DNA of 64,000 bases from Streptomyces apocyni (GCF_009739465.1 NZ_WHOM01000058.1:1-64000), one strand, 5' to 3'; counted from the stretch's first letter, positions 34,362 through 42,542 are shown. Notes: generated by a model not told the origin, from the letters alone. A program made the numbers and translations.

Positions 34362-34485
34362 GTGAAGTGGTCCTCCCGGACTGGGGTGGATAGCGACGGA
34401 CTGTGTGGCGCCCGCGACGGACGGCCTGCCTGCCTGTGTGGTTCCTTGCCCCACCTGGCCTGCGGGCCTCGCCGACCCAGTCCTT

Positions 34486-34512
34486 CTGTCACTCTCACTG
34501 GGAGAGTGCTAA
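34486..34512. promoter_or_regulatory. CIRCE element A (HrcA operator)
   Basis: CTGTCACTC-N9-GAGTGCTAA matches the CIRCE consensus TTAGCACTC-N9-GAGTGCTAA with one perfect arm and 6 of 9 in the other. It lies about 130 nt upstream of groEL2. Confidence 0.7.
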
Positions 34513-34521
34513 CGCCAATCA

Positions 34522-34548
34522 TTAGCACTCGCCCCCTGCGAGTGCAAG
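34522..34548. promoter_or_regulatory. CIRCE element B (HrcA operator)
   Basis: TTAGCACTC-N9-GAGTGCAAG: one perfect arm and 7 of 9 in the other. It lies 9 nt beyond element A, farther from groEL2. Together they form a tandem HrcA site. Confidence 0.8.
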
Positions 34549-34603
34549 CGGCTACGGCAGATCCCGGGCCCACGCGCCCCCACGACCCTGCCCCCACGCG
34601 CGC

Positions 34604-34640
34604 GAGAGGTCCGCACCCCTGTACGGGGTGCGGACCTCTC
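34604..34640 (-). terminator. Terminator after the cold-shock gene
   Basis: GAGAGGTCCGCACCCC at 34604-34619 and its exact complement at 34625-34640, with a TGTAC loop. It lies 36 nt after the cold-shock stop and next to the groEL2 promoter. Confidence 0.9.
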
Positions 34641-34675
34641 CTATGTGCGTGCGTCGGTGGTCGATCGCGCCGAGA

Positions 34676-34879
34676 TCAGACGGCGAGCTTGACCATGTCC
34701 GCCTGCGGACCCTTCTGGCCCTGCGAGATCTCGAATTCGACTCGCTGACCCTCTTCCAGGGTGCGGTAACCGTCCATCTGGATCGCGCTGTAGTGGACGA
34801 AAACATCCGCACCACCGTCGACCGCGATGAAGCCGTACCCCTTCTCCGCGTTGAACCACTTGACGGTGCCCTGAGCCAT
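34676..34879 (-). CDS. Cold-shock protein
   Basis: A 67-residue CspA-family protein with both RNA-binding motifs: KGYGFIAV (RNP1) and VFVHYSAI (RNP2). The sequence begins MAQGTVKWFNAEKGYGFI. It is an RNA chaperone of the OB fold. GGGAG precedes ATG 34879. It stands alone with a terminator of its own; a hairpin at 34909-34931 lies in the leader. Confidence 0.96.
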   Translation of the reverse strand: MAQGTVKWFNAEKGYGFIAVDGGADVFVHYSAIQMDGYRTLEEGQRVEFEISQGQKGPQADMVKLAV

Positions 34880-34908
34880 GCCTAACTCCCCTATTACTGG
34901 CCCTTGCG

Positions 34909-34931
34909 CGGATCCGCACTTCGCGAATCCG
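34909..34931 (-). promoter_or_regulatory. Hairpin in the cold-shock leader
   Basis: CGGATCCGC-N5-GCGAATCCG forms a stem with one mismatch, about 30 nt upstream of the cold-shock start. Cold-shock leaders are often structured; this one is a candidate. Confidence 0.45.
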
Positions 34932-35243
34932 GGTCAGACCTCACTCCCCAAACAGGTGGGGGTGTGCGCCGGAACGCGTCGACCGCGGCTGAATGTATCT
35001 GCCCAACTGCCCTCTGCAACAGGTCAATCAGACGAGAAATCTGGGCACGCCTGATCGGAAATATCTGGAGGATTCGAAAAAGTCAGGGCAAGTCGGGCCC
35101 GGCAAAAGGAACGCAAGGTGCAAATGGCTACGTCACATTGGCTACTTCTTGTGGGAGGTGCGGGCACTTCTCATATGCTCTCGGCACACTCCTCGCGCAA
35201 AGCGGAGCAGTATTCCCAACTCTATCGCGCTCAACCATCCAGA
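34932..35243. other. Lower-GC intergenic region between cold-shock and sulfur-carrier genes
   Basis: About 310 nt with clearly more A and T than the rest of the window. No convincing gene. It probably contains the promoter and long 5' leader of the cold-shock gene (TTGACC on the reverse strand near 35022-35027). Confidence 0.5.
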
Positions 35244-35283
35244 ATCACCCCCTCCGCTTTTCACTCACAGCGGAGGGGGTGAT
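35244..35283 (-). terminator. Terminator after the sulfur-carrier gene
   Basis: ATCACCCCCTCCGC at 35244-35257 and its exact complement GCGGAGGGGGTGAT at 35270-35283, with a 12-nt loop. It lies 30 nt after the stop of the MoaD-like gene. Confidence 0.9.
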
Positions 35284-35312
35284 GAAGGAGTGAGGGGCGC
35301 TCTGGGCGGCCG

Positions 35313-35588
35313 TCAGCCGCCCGCGACGGCCGGAATGATCGAGACGCCCGCGCCGTCCGGCGTCGCCGTCTCCAGGCCCTGCTCAAAGCGCACGTCGTCG
35401 TCGTTCACGTAGACGTTCACGAAGCGGCGCAGCTTGCCCGTGTCGTCCAGGACGCGGGCGCTGATGCCGGCGTGGTTCTTCTCCAGGTCGGCGATGACCT
35501 CGGAGAGGGTCGCGCCCTCGGCCGAGACCTCGGACTCGCCGCCCGTGTACGTACGGAGAATGGTGGGGATGCGGACCTTGACGCTCAT
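35313..35588 (-). CDS. CysO/MoaD/ThiS-like ubiquitin-fold sulfur carrier
   Basis: A 91-residue protein starting MSVKVRIPTILRTYTGGESE and ending PAVAGG. The C-terminal Gly-Gly needed for thiocarboxylate formation is present, and the beta-grasp pattern is clear (VNVYVNDDDVRFEQGLET). It is similar to mycobacterial CysO. GTG/ATG choice: ATG 35588 fits. It is 55 nt downstream of thrC on the same strand, so probably co-transcribed and under the same riboswitch. The CysO partners CysM and Mec are not in the window. Confidence 0.9.
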   Translation of the reverse strand: MSVKVRIPTILRTYTGGESEVSAEGATLSEVIADLEKNHAGISARVLDDTGKLRRFVNVYVNDDDVRFEQGLETATPDGAGVSIIPAVAGG

Positions 35589-35643
35589 GGGGTGTTCAGC
35601 CTTTCAGAATTCGAAGCGGAGGCGGGGGCGGCAGGCCGCCCGC

Positions 35644-36960
35644 TCAGCGGGCCAGACCAGCGTCCCGGAACGCGTCCAGGCTCGGGCGGATCGTCGCGGT
35701 CGGGCCCGTCGTCGGGGCCACCGCGTCCAGGGTCTTGAGGCCGTCTCCCGTGTTCAGGACGACCGTGCTGAGCGACGGGTCGAGCGCCCCGGACTCGATC
35801 AGCTTCTTCGTCACGCCGACGGTCACCCCGCCCGCGGTCTCCGCGAAGATGCCCTCGGTCTGCGCGAGCAGCTTGATCGCGTCCACGACCTGCTCGTCGT
35901 TGACGTCCTCGACCGCGCCACCGGTGCGCCGGGCGATGTCCAGGACGTACGGTCCGTCGGCCGGGTTGCCGATCGCCAGGGACTTGGCGATGGTGTTCGG
36001 CTTCTGCGGCCGTACGACGTCGTGCCCGGCCTTGAAGGCCGTGGAGACCGGCGAGCAGCCCTCCGCCTGAGCGCCGAAGATCTTGTACGGCTTGTCCTCT
36101 ACCAGGCCCAGCTTGATGAGCTCCTGAAGCCCCTTGTCGATCTTTGTGAGCTGGGAGCCGGAGGCGATCGGGATGACGATCTGGTCGGGCAGCCGCCACC
36201 CGAGCTGCTCGCAGATCTCGTACGCCAGGGTCTTGGAGCCCTCGCCGTAGTACGGGCGCAGGTTCACGTTGACGAAGCCCCAGCCCTCGCCCAGCGGGTC
36301 GCCGATGAGCTCGGAGCAGAAGCGGTTGACGTCGTCGTAGTTGCCCTCGATGCCGACCAGCTCACCGCCGTATACCGCGGCCATGACGACCTTGCCCTGC
36401 TCCAGGTCATGCGGGATGAACACGCAGGAGCGGAAGCCGGAGCGGGCGGCGGCGGCGCCGACGGCGCCCGCGAGGTTGCCGGTGGACGAGCAGGACAGCG
36501 TGGTGAAGCCGAAGGCGCGGGCGGCCTCGACGGCGATCGCGACGACCCGGTCCTTGAAGGAGTGGGTCGGGTTGCCGGAGTCGTCCTTGATGAACAGGCC
36601 GCCGGTGACGCCCAGCTCACGGGCGAGGTTGTCGGCCTTGACCAGCTTGGTGAAGCCGGGGTTCAGGTTCGGCTGGTCGGCGACGTCGGCCGGGACGGGC
36701 AGCAGCGGGGCGTACCGCCAGATGTTGTTCGGCCCCGCCTCGATCTGCTGGCGCAGGGCTTCCGGGTCACCGGTGGGGAGCTCGTACGCGACTTCGAGCG
36801 GGCCGAAACAGAGCTCGCAGGCGAAGATCGGGCCGAGCGCGAAACGCTCGCCGCACTCGCGGCAGGAGAGGGCCACAGCGGGACCGAGTGAGACCGGCGC
36901 GGCGGACGCGGCGGGGTGGGTGGTCTCAGCGGGGGATGCTTCGACGGATTGCACAGCCAT
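35644..36960 (-). CDS. thrC: Threonine synthase
   Basis: A 438-residue PLP enzyme that converts O-phosphohomoserine to threonine. A small zinc-ribbon-like start (LSCRECGERFALGPIFACEL, with a second CFGP) precedes the PLP fold. The PLP lysine is in NPTHSFKDRVVAIAVEAARA; the phosphate loop is SCSSTGNLAGAVGAAAARSG. ATG 36960 is preferred: homologues begin MAVQ, and the upstream in-frame ATG at 36984 lies inside the 3' strand of the riboswitch P1 stem. A SAM-I riboswitch lies directly upstream. Confidence 0.95.
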   Translation of the reverse strand: MAVQSVEASPAETTHPAASAAPVSLGPAVALSCRECGERFALGPIFACELCFGPLEVAYELPTGDPEALRQQIEAGPNNIWRYAPLLPVPADVADQPNLNPGFTKLVKADNLARELGVTGGLFIKDDSGNPTHSFKDRVVAIAVEAARAFGFTTLSCSSTGNLAGAVGAAAARSGFRSCVFIPHDLEQGKVVMAAVYGGELVGIEGNYDDVNRFCSELIGDPLGEGWGFVNVNLRPYYGEGSKTLAYEICEQLGWRLPDQIVIPIASGSQLTKIDKGLQELIKLGLVEDKPYKIFGAQAEGCSPVSTAFKAGHDVVRPQKPNTIAKSLAIGNPADGPYVLDIARRTGGAVEDVNDEQVVDAIKLLAQTEGIFAETAGGVTVGVTKKLIESGALDPSLSTVVLNTGDGLKTLDAVAPTTGPTATIRPSLDAFRDAGLAR

Positions 36961-36978
36961 GGAGGCGAGGCCCTTTCT

Positions 36979-37120
36979 CCTCATCTTCCTTACGACGCAC
37001 TTCGCCGTAAGACGGACTTGGCACCTTCCCGAGTCAGGAGCCTCGCTTCAGGCGCGCGAGAACTGACTGGAGGGTTGCCGGGGCTTCAACGGGCCGTATC
37101 CCTCTGCCCCTCTGGATGAG
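36979..37120 (-). promoter_or_regulatory. SAM-I (S-box) riboswitch upstream of thrC
   Basis: Read on the reverse strand: CTCATCCAGAGGGGCAGAGG opens P1/P2 (5' end 37120), followed by GGCCCGTTGAAGCCCCGGCA and ACC (P2/P3 core). Then come GGTGCCAAGTCCGTC (P2/P3-side joining strand, 37011-37025), a P4 hairpin CTTACG...CGTAAG (36989-37011) and AAGATGAG closing P1 (about 36979-36987). This order and these invariant segments are the S-box motif that binds S-adenosylmethionine. P1 ends on the AGGAGA site (36976-36981) before thrC, so control is probably at translation. Confidence 0.9.
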
Positions 37121-37239
37121 CGGTATGAAGTTGTGCGCTGGACGACCCCCGACATGCGACGGTCATCCGCGTTGTTCAAGACTGTAACCGAAGGCCCAGA
37201 CAGTTGAGATTGTCGTCCGAACCGCGAGATGGAGCGAAC

Positions 37240-38187
37240 GTGCTCGATGAGGTGGAGCGCTGGCTGACCCGGCGTTCCTGGTCCGTGTCCGATCGCACGC
37301 TGGACGAGCTGCTGGCGGCCAAGGTACGGCACGGCAGCCGGGTGAGTGTCGTACTGCCCGCGCTGGACGAACAGGAGACGGTCGGCGAGATCGTCGCCAC
37401 GATCCGGCGCGAGCTGATGACGCGGGCCGTCCCGCTCGTCGACGAACTCGTCGTGATCGACTCCGGGTCGCGTGACCGTACGGCCGCCGTGGCCGCCGCG
37501 GCGGGCGCCCGCGTGGTGCACCGGGACACGATTCTGCCCCGGATACCCGCGCTGCCGGGCAAGGGCGAGGTGCTGTGGCGCTCGCTCCTGGTGACCAGCG
37601 GCGACATCGTCTGCTTTGTCGACGCTGACCTGCGGGAGTTCTCCGCTGACTTCGTCAGCGGGATCGTCGGCCCGCTGCTCACCGAGCCCGGTGTGCAGTT
37701 CGTGAAGGGGATGTACGACCGTCCGCTGGGCGAGGAGACCGGGGAGGGCGGGCGGGTGACGGAGCTGGTGGCGCGGCCCCTGCTCAACCTCCACTGGCCG
37801 CTGCTCGCGGGTTTCGTCCAGCCGCTGGGCGGCGAGTACGCGGCCCGCCGCTCCCTCCTGGAGCGGCTGCCGTTCCCGGTCGGGTACGGGGTCGAGCTCG
37901 GCCTGCTGGTGGACGCGCTGCACACGGTGGGCCTGGACGCGCTGGCGCAGGTGGACGTCGGGGTGCGTAAGCATCGGCACCAGGACGGGCGGGCGCTGGG
38001 CCGGATGGCGGCGGCGATCTACCGGACGGCGCAGCTACGGCTGGCGCGCGGGCATCTCGTACGGCCCCGGCTGACGCAGTTCGAGCGGGGCGCCGACGGG
38101 TTCGAGCCGCTGACCCATGCGGTGGACACCGAGGAGCGCCCGCCGATGGAGAGCGTGGTCGAGTACAGGTCCCGGCGCGTGGCTTGA
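37240..38187 (+). CDS. gpgS: Glucosyl-3-phosphoglycerate synthase
   Basis: A 315-residue GT-A glycosyltransferase that makes glucosyl-3-phosphoglycerate from NDP-glucose and 3-phosphoglycerate. The family marks are VVLPALDEQETVGEIVATIR, a metal-binding DADLREFSADFV near residue 125, KGMYDRPLGEETGEGGRVTE, and GYGVELGLLVDALHTVGLDA. GTG 37240 has GGAGC 5 nt upstream. It is 71 nt from otsA, in a block of stress-sugar genes. The product can act as compatible solute or as precursor of methylglucose polysaccharides. Confidence 0.9.
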   Translation: MLDEVERWLTRRSWSVSDRTLDELLAAKVRHGSRVSVVLPALDEQETVGEIVATIRRELMTRAVPLVDELVVIDSGSRDRTAAVAAAAGARVVHRDTILPRIPALPGKGEVLWRSLLVTSGDIVCFVDADLREFSADFVSGIVGPLLTEPGVQFVKGMYDRPLGEETGEGGRVTELVARPLLNLHWPLLAGFVQPLGGEYAARRSLLERLPFPVGYGVELGLLVDALHTVGLDALAQVDVGVRKHRHQDGRALGRMAAAIYRTAQLRLARGHLVRPRLTQFERGADGFEPLTHAVDTEERPPMESVVEYRSRRVA

Positions 38188-38225
38188 GTGTCACGGTGTC
38201 ACTGTCACGGAGGCCGTCCGTACGT

Positions 38226-38252
38226 TTGAACCATTACGGAACGGGCTAGATT
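38226..38252 (+). promoter_or_regulatory. Putative otsA promoter for a leaderless transcript
   Basis: TTGAAC at 38226-38231 and TAGATT at 38247-38252, 15-bp spacer. The -10 ends 6 nt before the ATG at 38259, and no ribosome site precedes the ATG, so transcription probably starts at or next to the start codon. Confidence 0.5.
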
Positions 38253-38258
38253 CGGCGC

Positions 38259-39674
38259 ATGTGTTCCGAGCACCATGCCCAGGTCCTCGTCGCGTCCAAC
38301 CGCGGTCCGCTCTCGTACGCCCTGCGCGAGGACGGCACGCTCGACGCCAGGCGCGGCGGTGGCGGGCTGGTCTCCGGGCTCTCCGCGATCGGGCCCGACG
38401 TGAACGCGCTGTGGGTGTGCTCGGCGCTGGGCGACGGGGACCGGGAGGCGGTGCGGCGCGGGGTCGGGGAGCGCGGGGTGCGGATGCTCGCGATCGACGC
38501 CGAGACGCACGCCGACGCGTACAACGGCGTCGCCAACTCGGTGCTGTGGTTCGTCCACCACCTGCTGTACCAGACGCCGCTGGAGCCCTCCTTCGGTACG
38601 GAGTTCCGGCGGCAGTGGGCCGCGTACGAGGCGTACAACGAGGCCTTCGCCGAGGCGCTGGCCGCGGAGGCGGCGCCGGGCGCGGCGGTGCTCGTCCAGG
38701 ACTACCACCTGGCCCTGGTGCCGGGGATGCTCCGCTCGCTGCGCGCGGATCTGCGGATCGGGCACTTCTCGCACACGCCGTGGGCGCCGCTCGACTACTT
38801 CCGGATGCTGCCCGACGACATCGCCGAGCGGCTGCTGCGCGGGATGCTCGGGGCGGACCGGCTGGGCTTTCTGACCCGGCGCTGGGCGGACGCGTTCGTG
38901 GGGTGCGCGGAGGGGGTGCTCGGGGCGGGCGCGCTGGGCGGTACGCGGATCGGGGTGCACGGCCTGGGCGCGGACGCGGACTTTCTGCGGGAGCGGGCGC
39001 GGCGGGGCGATGTCGAGGAGCGGCTGGCTGACCTGCGGGAGCAGATCGGCGGAGCGGGCGGCGCGGGGGGCTCCGCGGGCCGCAAGGCGATCGTCCGGGT
39101 GGACCGTACGGAGCTGTCCAAGAACATCGTGCGCGGGCTGCATGCCTACCGGCTGCTGCTCGACGAGCATCCCGAGTGGCGCGAGCGGGTGACGCATGTC
39201 GCCTTCGCCTATCCGTCCCGCCAGGACCTGGCGGTGTACCGCTCGTACACGGCGGAGGTGTCCCGGGTCGCCGCGGAGATCAACGCCGCGTACGGCACGG
39301 CGGATTGGACTCCGGTGATCCTCCATGTGAAGGACGACTTCGCGCGGTCACTGGCCGCGTACCGGCTGGCCGACGTGGCGCTGGTCAACCCGATCCGGGA
39401 CGGGATGAACCTGGTCGCCAAGGAGGTGCCGGTGGTCTCGGACGAGGGCTGCGCGCTGGTGCTGTCCCGCGAGGCGGGCGCGTACGAGGAACTCGGCGAT
39501 GACGCGCTGGTGGTGAACCCGTACGACGTGACGGCCACGGCCGCCGCGCTGCACACGGCGCTGACGATGCCGGTCGACGAGCGCGCGGAGCGCACGAAGC
39601 GGCTTGCGGTGGCGGCGACTTCGCTGCCGCCGGGGCGGTGGTTCCTGGAGCAGCTTGAGGCGCTGCGGCGGTGA
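38259..39674 (+). CDS. otsA: Trehalose-6-phosphate synthase
   Basis: A 471-residue GT20 enzyme joining UDP-glucose (or GDP-glucose) to glucose-6-phosphate. VLVASNRGPLSYALREDGTL near residue 9, a GGLVSGLSA loop, VQDYHLALVPGMLRSLR near 145, VDRTELSKNIVRGLHAYRLL near 283, and LVNPIRDGMNLVAKEVPVVS near 375 are the family motifs. It is convergent with otsB. Together they make trehalose. Confidence 0.95.
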   Translation: MCSEHHAQVLVASNRGPLSYALREDGTLDARRGGGGLVSGLSAIGPDVNALWVCSALGDGDREAVRRGVGERGVRMLAIDAETHADAYNGVANSVLWFVHHLLYQTPLEPSFGTEFRRQWAAYEAYNEAFAEALAAEAAPGAAVLVQDYHLALVPGMLRSLRADLRIGHFSHTPWAPLDYFRMLPDDIAERLLRGMLGADRLGFLTRRWADAFVGCAEGVLGAGALGGTRIGVHGLGADADFLRERARRGDVEERLADLREQIGGAGGAGGSAGRKAIVRVDRTELSKNIVRGLHAYRLLLDEHPEWRERVTHVAFAYPSRQDLAVYRSYTAEVSRVAAEINAAYGTADWTPVILHVKDDFARSLAAYRLADVALVNPIRDGMNLVAKEVPVVSDEGCALVLSREAGAYEELGDDALVVNPYDVTATAAALHTALTMPVDERAERTKRLAVAATSLPPGRWFLEQLEALRR

Positions 39675-39702
39675 GGGGGCTGGGGTGAGGGGGCTGGGGT
39701 GA
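39672..39702. repeat. 14-bp tandem repeat between otsA and otsB
   Basis: GAGGGGGCTGGGGT is repeated twice directly after the otsA stop codon, with a third partial copy. Confidence 0.85.
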
Positions 39703-39709
39703 GATGTCC

Positions 39710-40636
39710 TCAAGCGCCGGACGGGCTGGAATTGACCCGAGCCGCCAGCGCCGCCAGCAGCGCCACCACCCCCGACGGGCCGTTGACCACCAGGTCGGCC
39801 CGGTCGGCCAGCTCCGGGACCTCCTGGCTGCCGCTGCACACGAGCAGCCCCGCCACCCCCTCCCGCCGCAGCTTCTCGACCGCCGCGAACGCGGGCAGAT
39901 CGCCGAGGTCGTCCCCGGCGTACAGGACTGCCTCCGCGGACACCTCGCGGAGGTACTCGGTGAGCGCGGCGCCCTTGTCGACGCCGGGCGGCCGGAGCTC
40001 CAGGACCATACGCCCTGGTTCGACGATCAGCCCGTGCCGGGCGGCCAGTTCGCCGAGTGGTTCACGCAGGGCCTCGAAAGCCGCGGTCGGGTCCTCCGCG
40101 CGCCGGGTGTGTACGGCGACCGCTCGCCCCTTCTCCTCGATCCAGGTGCCGCGCCAGGCTCCCAACCCGTCCAGGACGCCGGGCAGTTCGGCGCGGGCCG
40201 CGGCGACTCCGGGGTGCGGCTCGGGTGCCTGTACCCGGCCCGACACCGGGTCCCAGCGCTCGGCGCCGTAGTGTCCGAGCACCACCAGGTGCTCAAGCCC
40301 CGGCACCCCGGCGAAGCCGCCGTACCGTACGGCGACCCCGGCCGGACGCCCGGTCACCACCGCGACCGAGCCGACCTTCGGCGCCAGCGCGGCCAGGGCC
40401 GGGACGGCGTCCGGGTGGGCCCGCGCCTGCTCCGGGTCGGGCACGATCTCGGCGAGGGTGCCGTCGAAGTCCAGGGCCACGACCGCACGCCGGGGCCGGT
40501 CGAGGAGTGCGGCGAGCCCCTCGGAGCCAGCAGCGGTCGTGGGCGTCGGCAGGTCGGGCTCGCGGTCGGACGTACGGGCCGTATCGGCTGAAGAGGACGG
40601 AGAAGAGGATGAAGGGGAGTGCGGTTGGCTGCCCAT
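39710..40636 (-). CDS. otsB: Trehalose-6-phosphate phosphatase
   Basis: A 308-residue HAD phosphatase. The N-terminus is Ser/Pro-rich (1-40). VVALDFDGTLAEIVPDPEQA gives the catalytic Asp pair near residue 56; VAVVTGRPA is motif II; WIEEKGRAVAVHTRRAEDPT and VLELRPPGVDKGAALTEYL are family segments; YAGDDLGDLPAF is the metal-binding motif IV. It removes phosphate from the OtsA product. The convergent gene order means opposite-strand expression from separate promoters. Confidence 0.93.
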   Translation of the reverse strand: MGSQPHSPSSSSPSSSADTARTSDREPDLPTPTTAAGSEGLAALLDRPRRAVVALDFDGTLAEIVPDPEQARAHPDAVPALAALAPKVGSVAVVTGRPAGVAVRYGGFAGVPGLEHLVVLGHYGAERWDPVSGRVQAPEPHPGVAAARAELPGVLDGLGAWRGTWIEEKGRAVAVHTRRAEDPTAAFEALREPLGELAARHGLIVEPGRMVLELRPPGVDKGAALTEYLREVSAEAVLYAGDDLGDLPAFAAVEKLRREGVAGLLVCSGSQEVPELADRADLVVNGPSGVVALLAALAARVNSSPSGA

Positions 40637-40725
40637 CCCCCGACCCTATCCAGCGATGGCGGGCGCGCGCCCGGCGTACGGACGCATCGCGAAGCCAGCT
40701 CCCACCCCAGGTCCACCCCAGGCTG

Positions 40726-40986
40726 TCAGCGCCGGGCCCGGCGCGCGTCGCGGAGGCGGCGGAGCCGGTTGACCGTCACCGCGTCGTGGGCCTGGGCGCG
40801 CGGGTCATCTATGAGGGCGCCGAGCAGCTGGTAGTAGCGGGTCGGCGAGATGCCGAGCCGCTCCCTGATGGCGCGCTCCTTGGCCCCGGCCCCCGGCCAG
40901 CTCTGCCGCTCCACCGCGAGCACGGCCAGGTCACGCTCGGAGAGGCCCGGGGGTCCGGAGAATCCGGAGTCGGTCTGCCCAGTCAT
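40726..40986 (-). CDS. DUF3263 domain protein
   Basis: An 86-residue protein. LSERDLAVLAVERQSWPGAG then KERAIRERLGISPTRYYQLL is the DUF3263 signature, a helix-turn-helix-like domain. The Arg-rich tail (NRLRRLRDARRARR) would suit nucleic-acid binding. Conserved in actinobacteria; function unknown. Confidence 0.9.
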   Translation of the reverse strand: MTGQTDSGFSGPPGLSERDLAVLAVERQSWPGAGAKERAIRERLGISPTRYYQLLGALIDDPRAQAHDAVTVNRLRRLRDARRARR

Positions 40987-41060
40987 GTTTCCACCGTAGC
41001 CGCGCCCACTGACAGTGCCCCACGCTCACGCTGTCCGCTGTCCGCTGTCCGGAGCTGCCG

Positions 41061-42323
41061 CTATCCGGCGCTGTCCACGCCGACCGCAGCGTTCTGCATC
41101 GCCTTGAGGATCGTGACCGGGTCTCCGCTCCGCTCGACCGCCTTGCCGATGTTCTTCTTGATGTCCGCGCTCACCTTCGCCCAGGACGTCTTGCCCACCG
41201 GGTACAGCTCCGAGTTGGGCAGCTCCTCCAGGAACTCGTGCAGGTTCTTGTGCTTCGAGTCGGCGGCCAGCGTCTCGGACGCGGAGTTGGTGACCGGCAG
41301 GATGTCGTAGCGGCGGGAGAAGTCCAGGGCGTTCTTCTCGCTGTAGACGAAGTCGAGGAACGTGCCGATCTCGTCGCGGTGGCCGTTCTCCTTGAAGGCC
41401 ATCATCCAGTCGGCGACGCCCATGGTGGCCTTGGCCTTGCCGTTGACACCGGGCAGCGGCACCATGCCGTACTCGATGCCCTTCGTCTCGGCCTGCTTCA
41501 TCAGCGTGGGGTGGCCGTTGAGCATGCCGACCTCGCCGTTGGAGAAGGCGTCGAAGGCCGCCTGCCGGTTGAGCTTCCTGGGGGCCACCGGGCCCGTCAG
41601 GTCCTTGCCGACCAGCTCGTTCTTCAGCCACGTGAACGTGTTGATGTTCTGCGTGGAGTCCAGGGTGTACGTACCGACGTGGTCGGTGTAGCCGTCGCCG
41701 CCGCTGAGCAGCCACTGCATGGTCTCGGCCTGCGCCTCCTCCGGACCGAGCGGCAGCGCGAACGGCGTCTTCACGCCGGCGGTCTTCAGGGCCTGGGCGG
41801 CGGTGGCCAGCTCGTCCCAGGTCTTGGGCGGCTCGACATCCGCGGCCTTGAAGAGCTTCTTGTTGTAGAAGAGCAGCCGGGTCGACGAAGCGAACGGGAT
41901 GCCGTACTGGACGCGCTTGACCTCGCCCGCCCGGGTGAGCGAGGGGAGGAAGTCGGCCTGCGTGGCGATGGAGAGCACGTCGTCGGCACTGTAGAGGCGG
42001 TCCTTGGCGGCGTGGTCGGCGTAGGCGCCGATCTGTGCCAGGTCGGGGGCCTCACCCTTGTCGGCCATCTCGGTGACCTTGGCGTCGACGTCGGTCCAGG
42101 GCAGCACCGTGACCTCGACCTTGATCCCGGGGCTCTCGCTCTCGAACTCCTTGACCAGGTCGCCCCAGTAGTTCTTGGAGCTGTTCTCCGCGCTGTCGCC
42201 GTAGTCGGCGGCCACGAGTCGGAGGGTCACCTGATCCGAGCCGTTACTGCCGCAGCCGGCCAGTGTGGCCGTCATGCCCAGTGCGGCCGCCGCCGCTATC
42301 AGCCCTGTTGTGCGCCGCTGCAC
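41061..42323 (-). CDS. ABC transporter sugar-binding lipoprotein, no adjacent permease
   Basis: A 420-residue periplasmic-type binding protein. The signal peptide ends with the lipobox LAGC (Cys at about 24). The mature part has the family 1 solute-binding pattern: VTLRLVAADYGD, IKVEVTVLPWTDVDAKVTEM, APDLAQIGAYADHAAKDRLY, GIPFASSTRLLFYNKKLF and GVADWMMAFKENGH. No permease or ATPase gene follows, so it must use a transporter encoded elsewhere. It is divergent from the SIS gene and shares a DasR-like site, so an amino-sugar ligand is likely. Confidence 0.9.
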   Translation of the reverse strand: MQRRTTGLIAAAAALGMTATLAGCGSNGSDQVTLRLVAADYGDSAENSSKNYWGDLVKEFESESPGIKVEVTVLPWTDVDAKVTEMADKGEAPDLAQIGAYADHAAKDRLYSADDVLSIATQADFLPSLTRAGEVKRVQYGIPFASSTRLLFYNKKLFKAADVEPPKTWDELATAAQALKTAGVKTPFALPLGPEEAQAETMQWLLSGGDGYTDHVGTYTLDSTQNINTFTWLKNELVGKDLTGPVAPRKLNRQAAFDAFSNGEVGMLNGHPTLMKQAETKGIEYGMVPLPGVNGKAKATMGVADWMMAFKENGHRDEIGTFLDFVYSEKNALDFSRRYDILPVTNSASETLAADSKHKNLHEFLEELPNSELYPVGKTSWAKVSADIKKNIGKAVERSGDPVTILKAMQNAAVGVDSAG

Positions 42324-42410
42324 AGTGTTCCCAACTCTCGTGTTCGCGTCCGGTCTGTCCCCCCGTGACGTCCTGATTGTATGAACTGGGAGTTTGCCTC
42401 TTGTTCACCG

Positions 42411-42428
42411 GTGAGGTCTACACCACTC
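42411..42428. promoter_or_regulatory. Putative DasR-responsive element between the binding protein and SIS genes
   Basis: TGAGGTCTACACCACT carries a GGTCTACACC core, 9 of 10 identical to the dre core GGTCTAGACC. It lies in the divergent region and could control both genes. Confidence 0.5.
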
Positions 42429-42542
42429 ACATATCGCTTCAGCAACAGGCCTCGTCGCCCGTCGCCCGCCGCCCGCCAGTGCTGCTATGGCTGCTACGCA
42501 CGACTGATCCCGCCGCACCGCCCGTTCGAGGAGCCGCAGCGC

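Noticed and set aside
34504..34530. Single CIRCE formed by GAGTGCTAA-N9-TTAGCACTC
   Set aside because: The arms are in the wrong order for CIRCE. They are better read as the inner arms of two neighbouring CIRCE elements.
32943..34748. Forward reading frame of 601 codons over groEL2
   Set aside because: GroEL2 on the reverse strand is certain, and the forward frame is low-complexity Leu/Asp/Gly with no family.
34993..35412. Forward reading frame in the low-GC region after the cold-shock gene
   Set aside because: No ribosome site, no codon bias of this genome, and it runs through a strong terminator into the opposite strand of the sulfur-carrier gene.
36976..36984. ATG 36984 as thrC start
   Set aside because: This ATG belongs to the conserved 3' strand of the riboswitch P1 stem. 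Homologues start at the MAVQ sequence from 36960.
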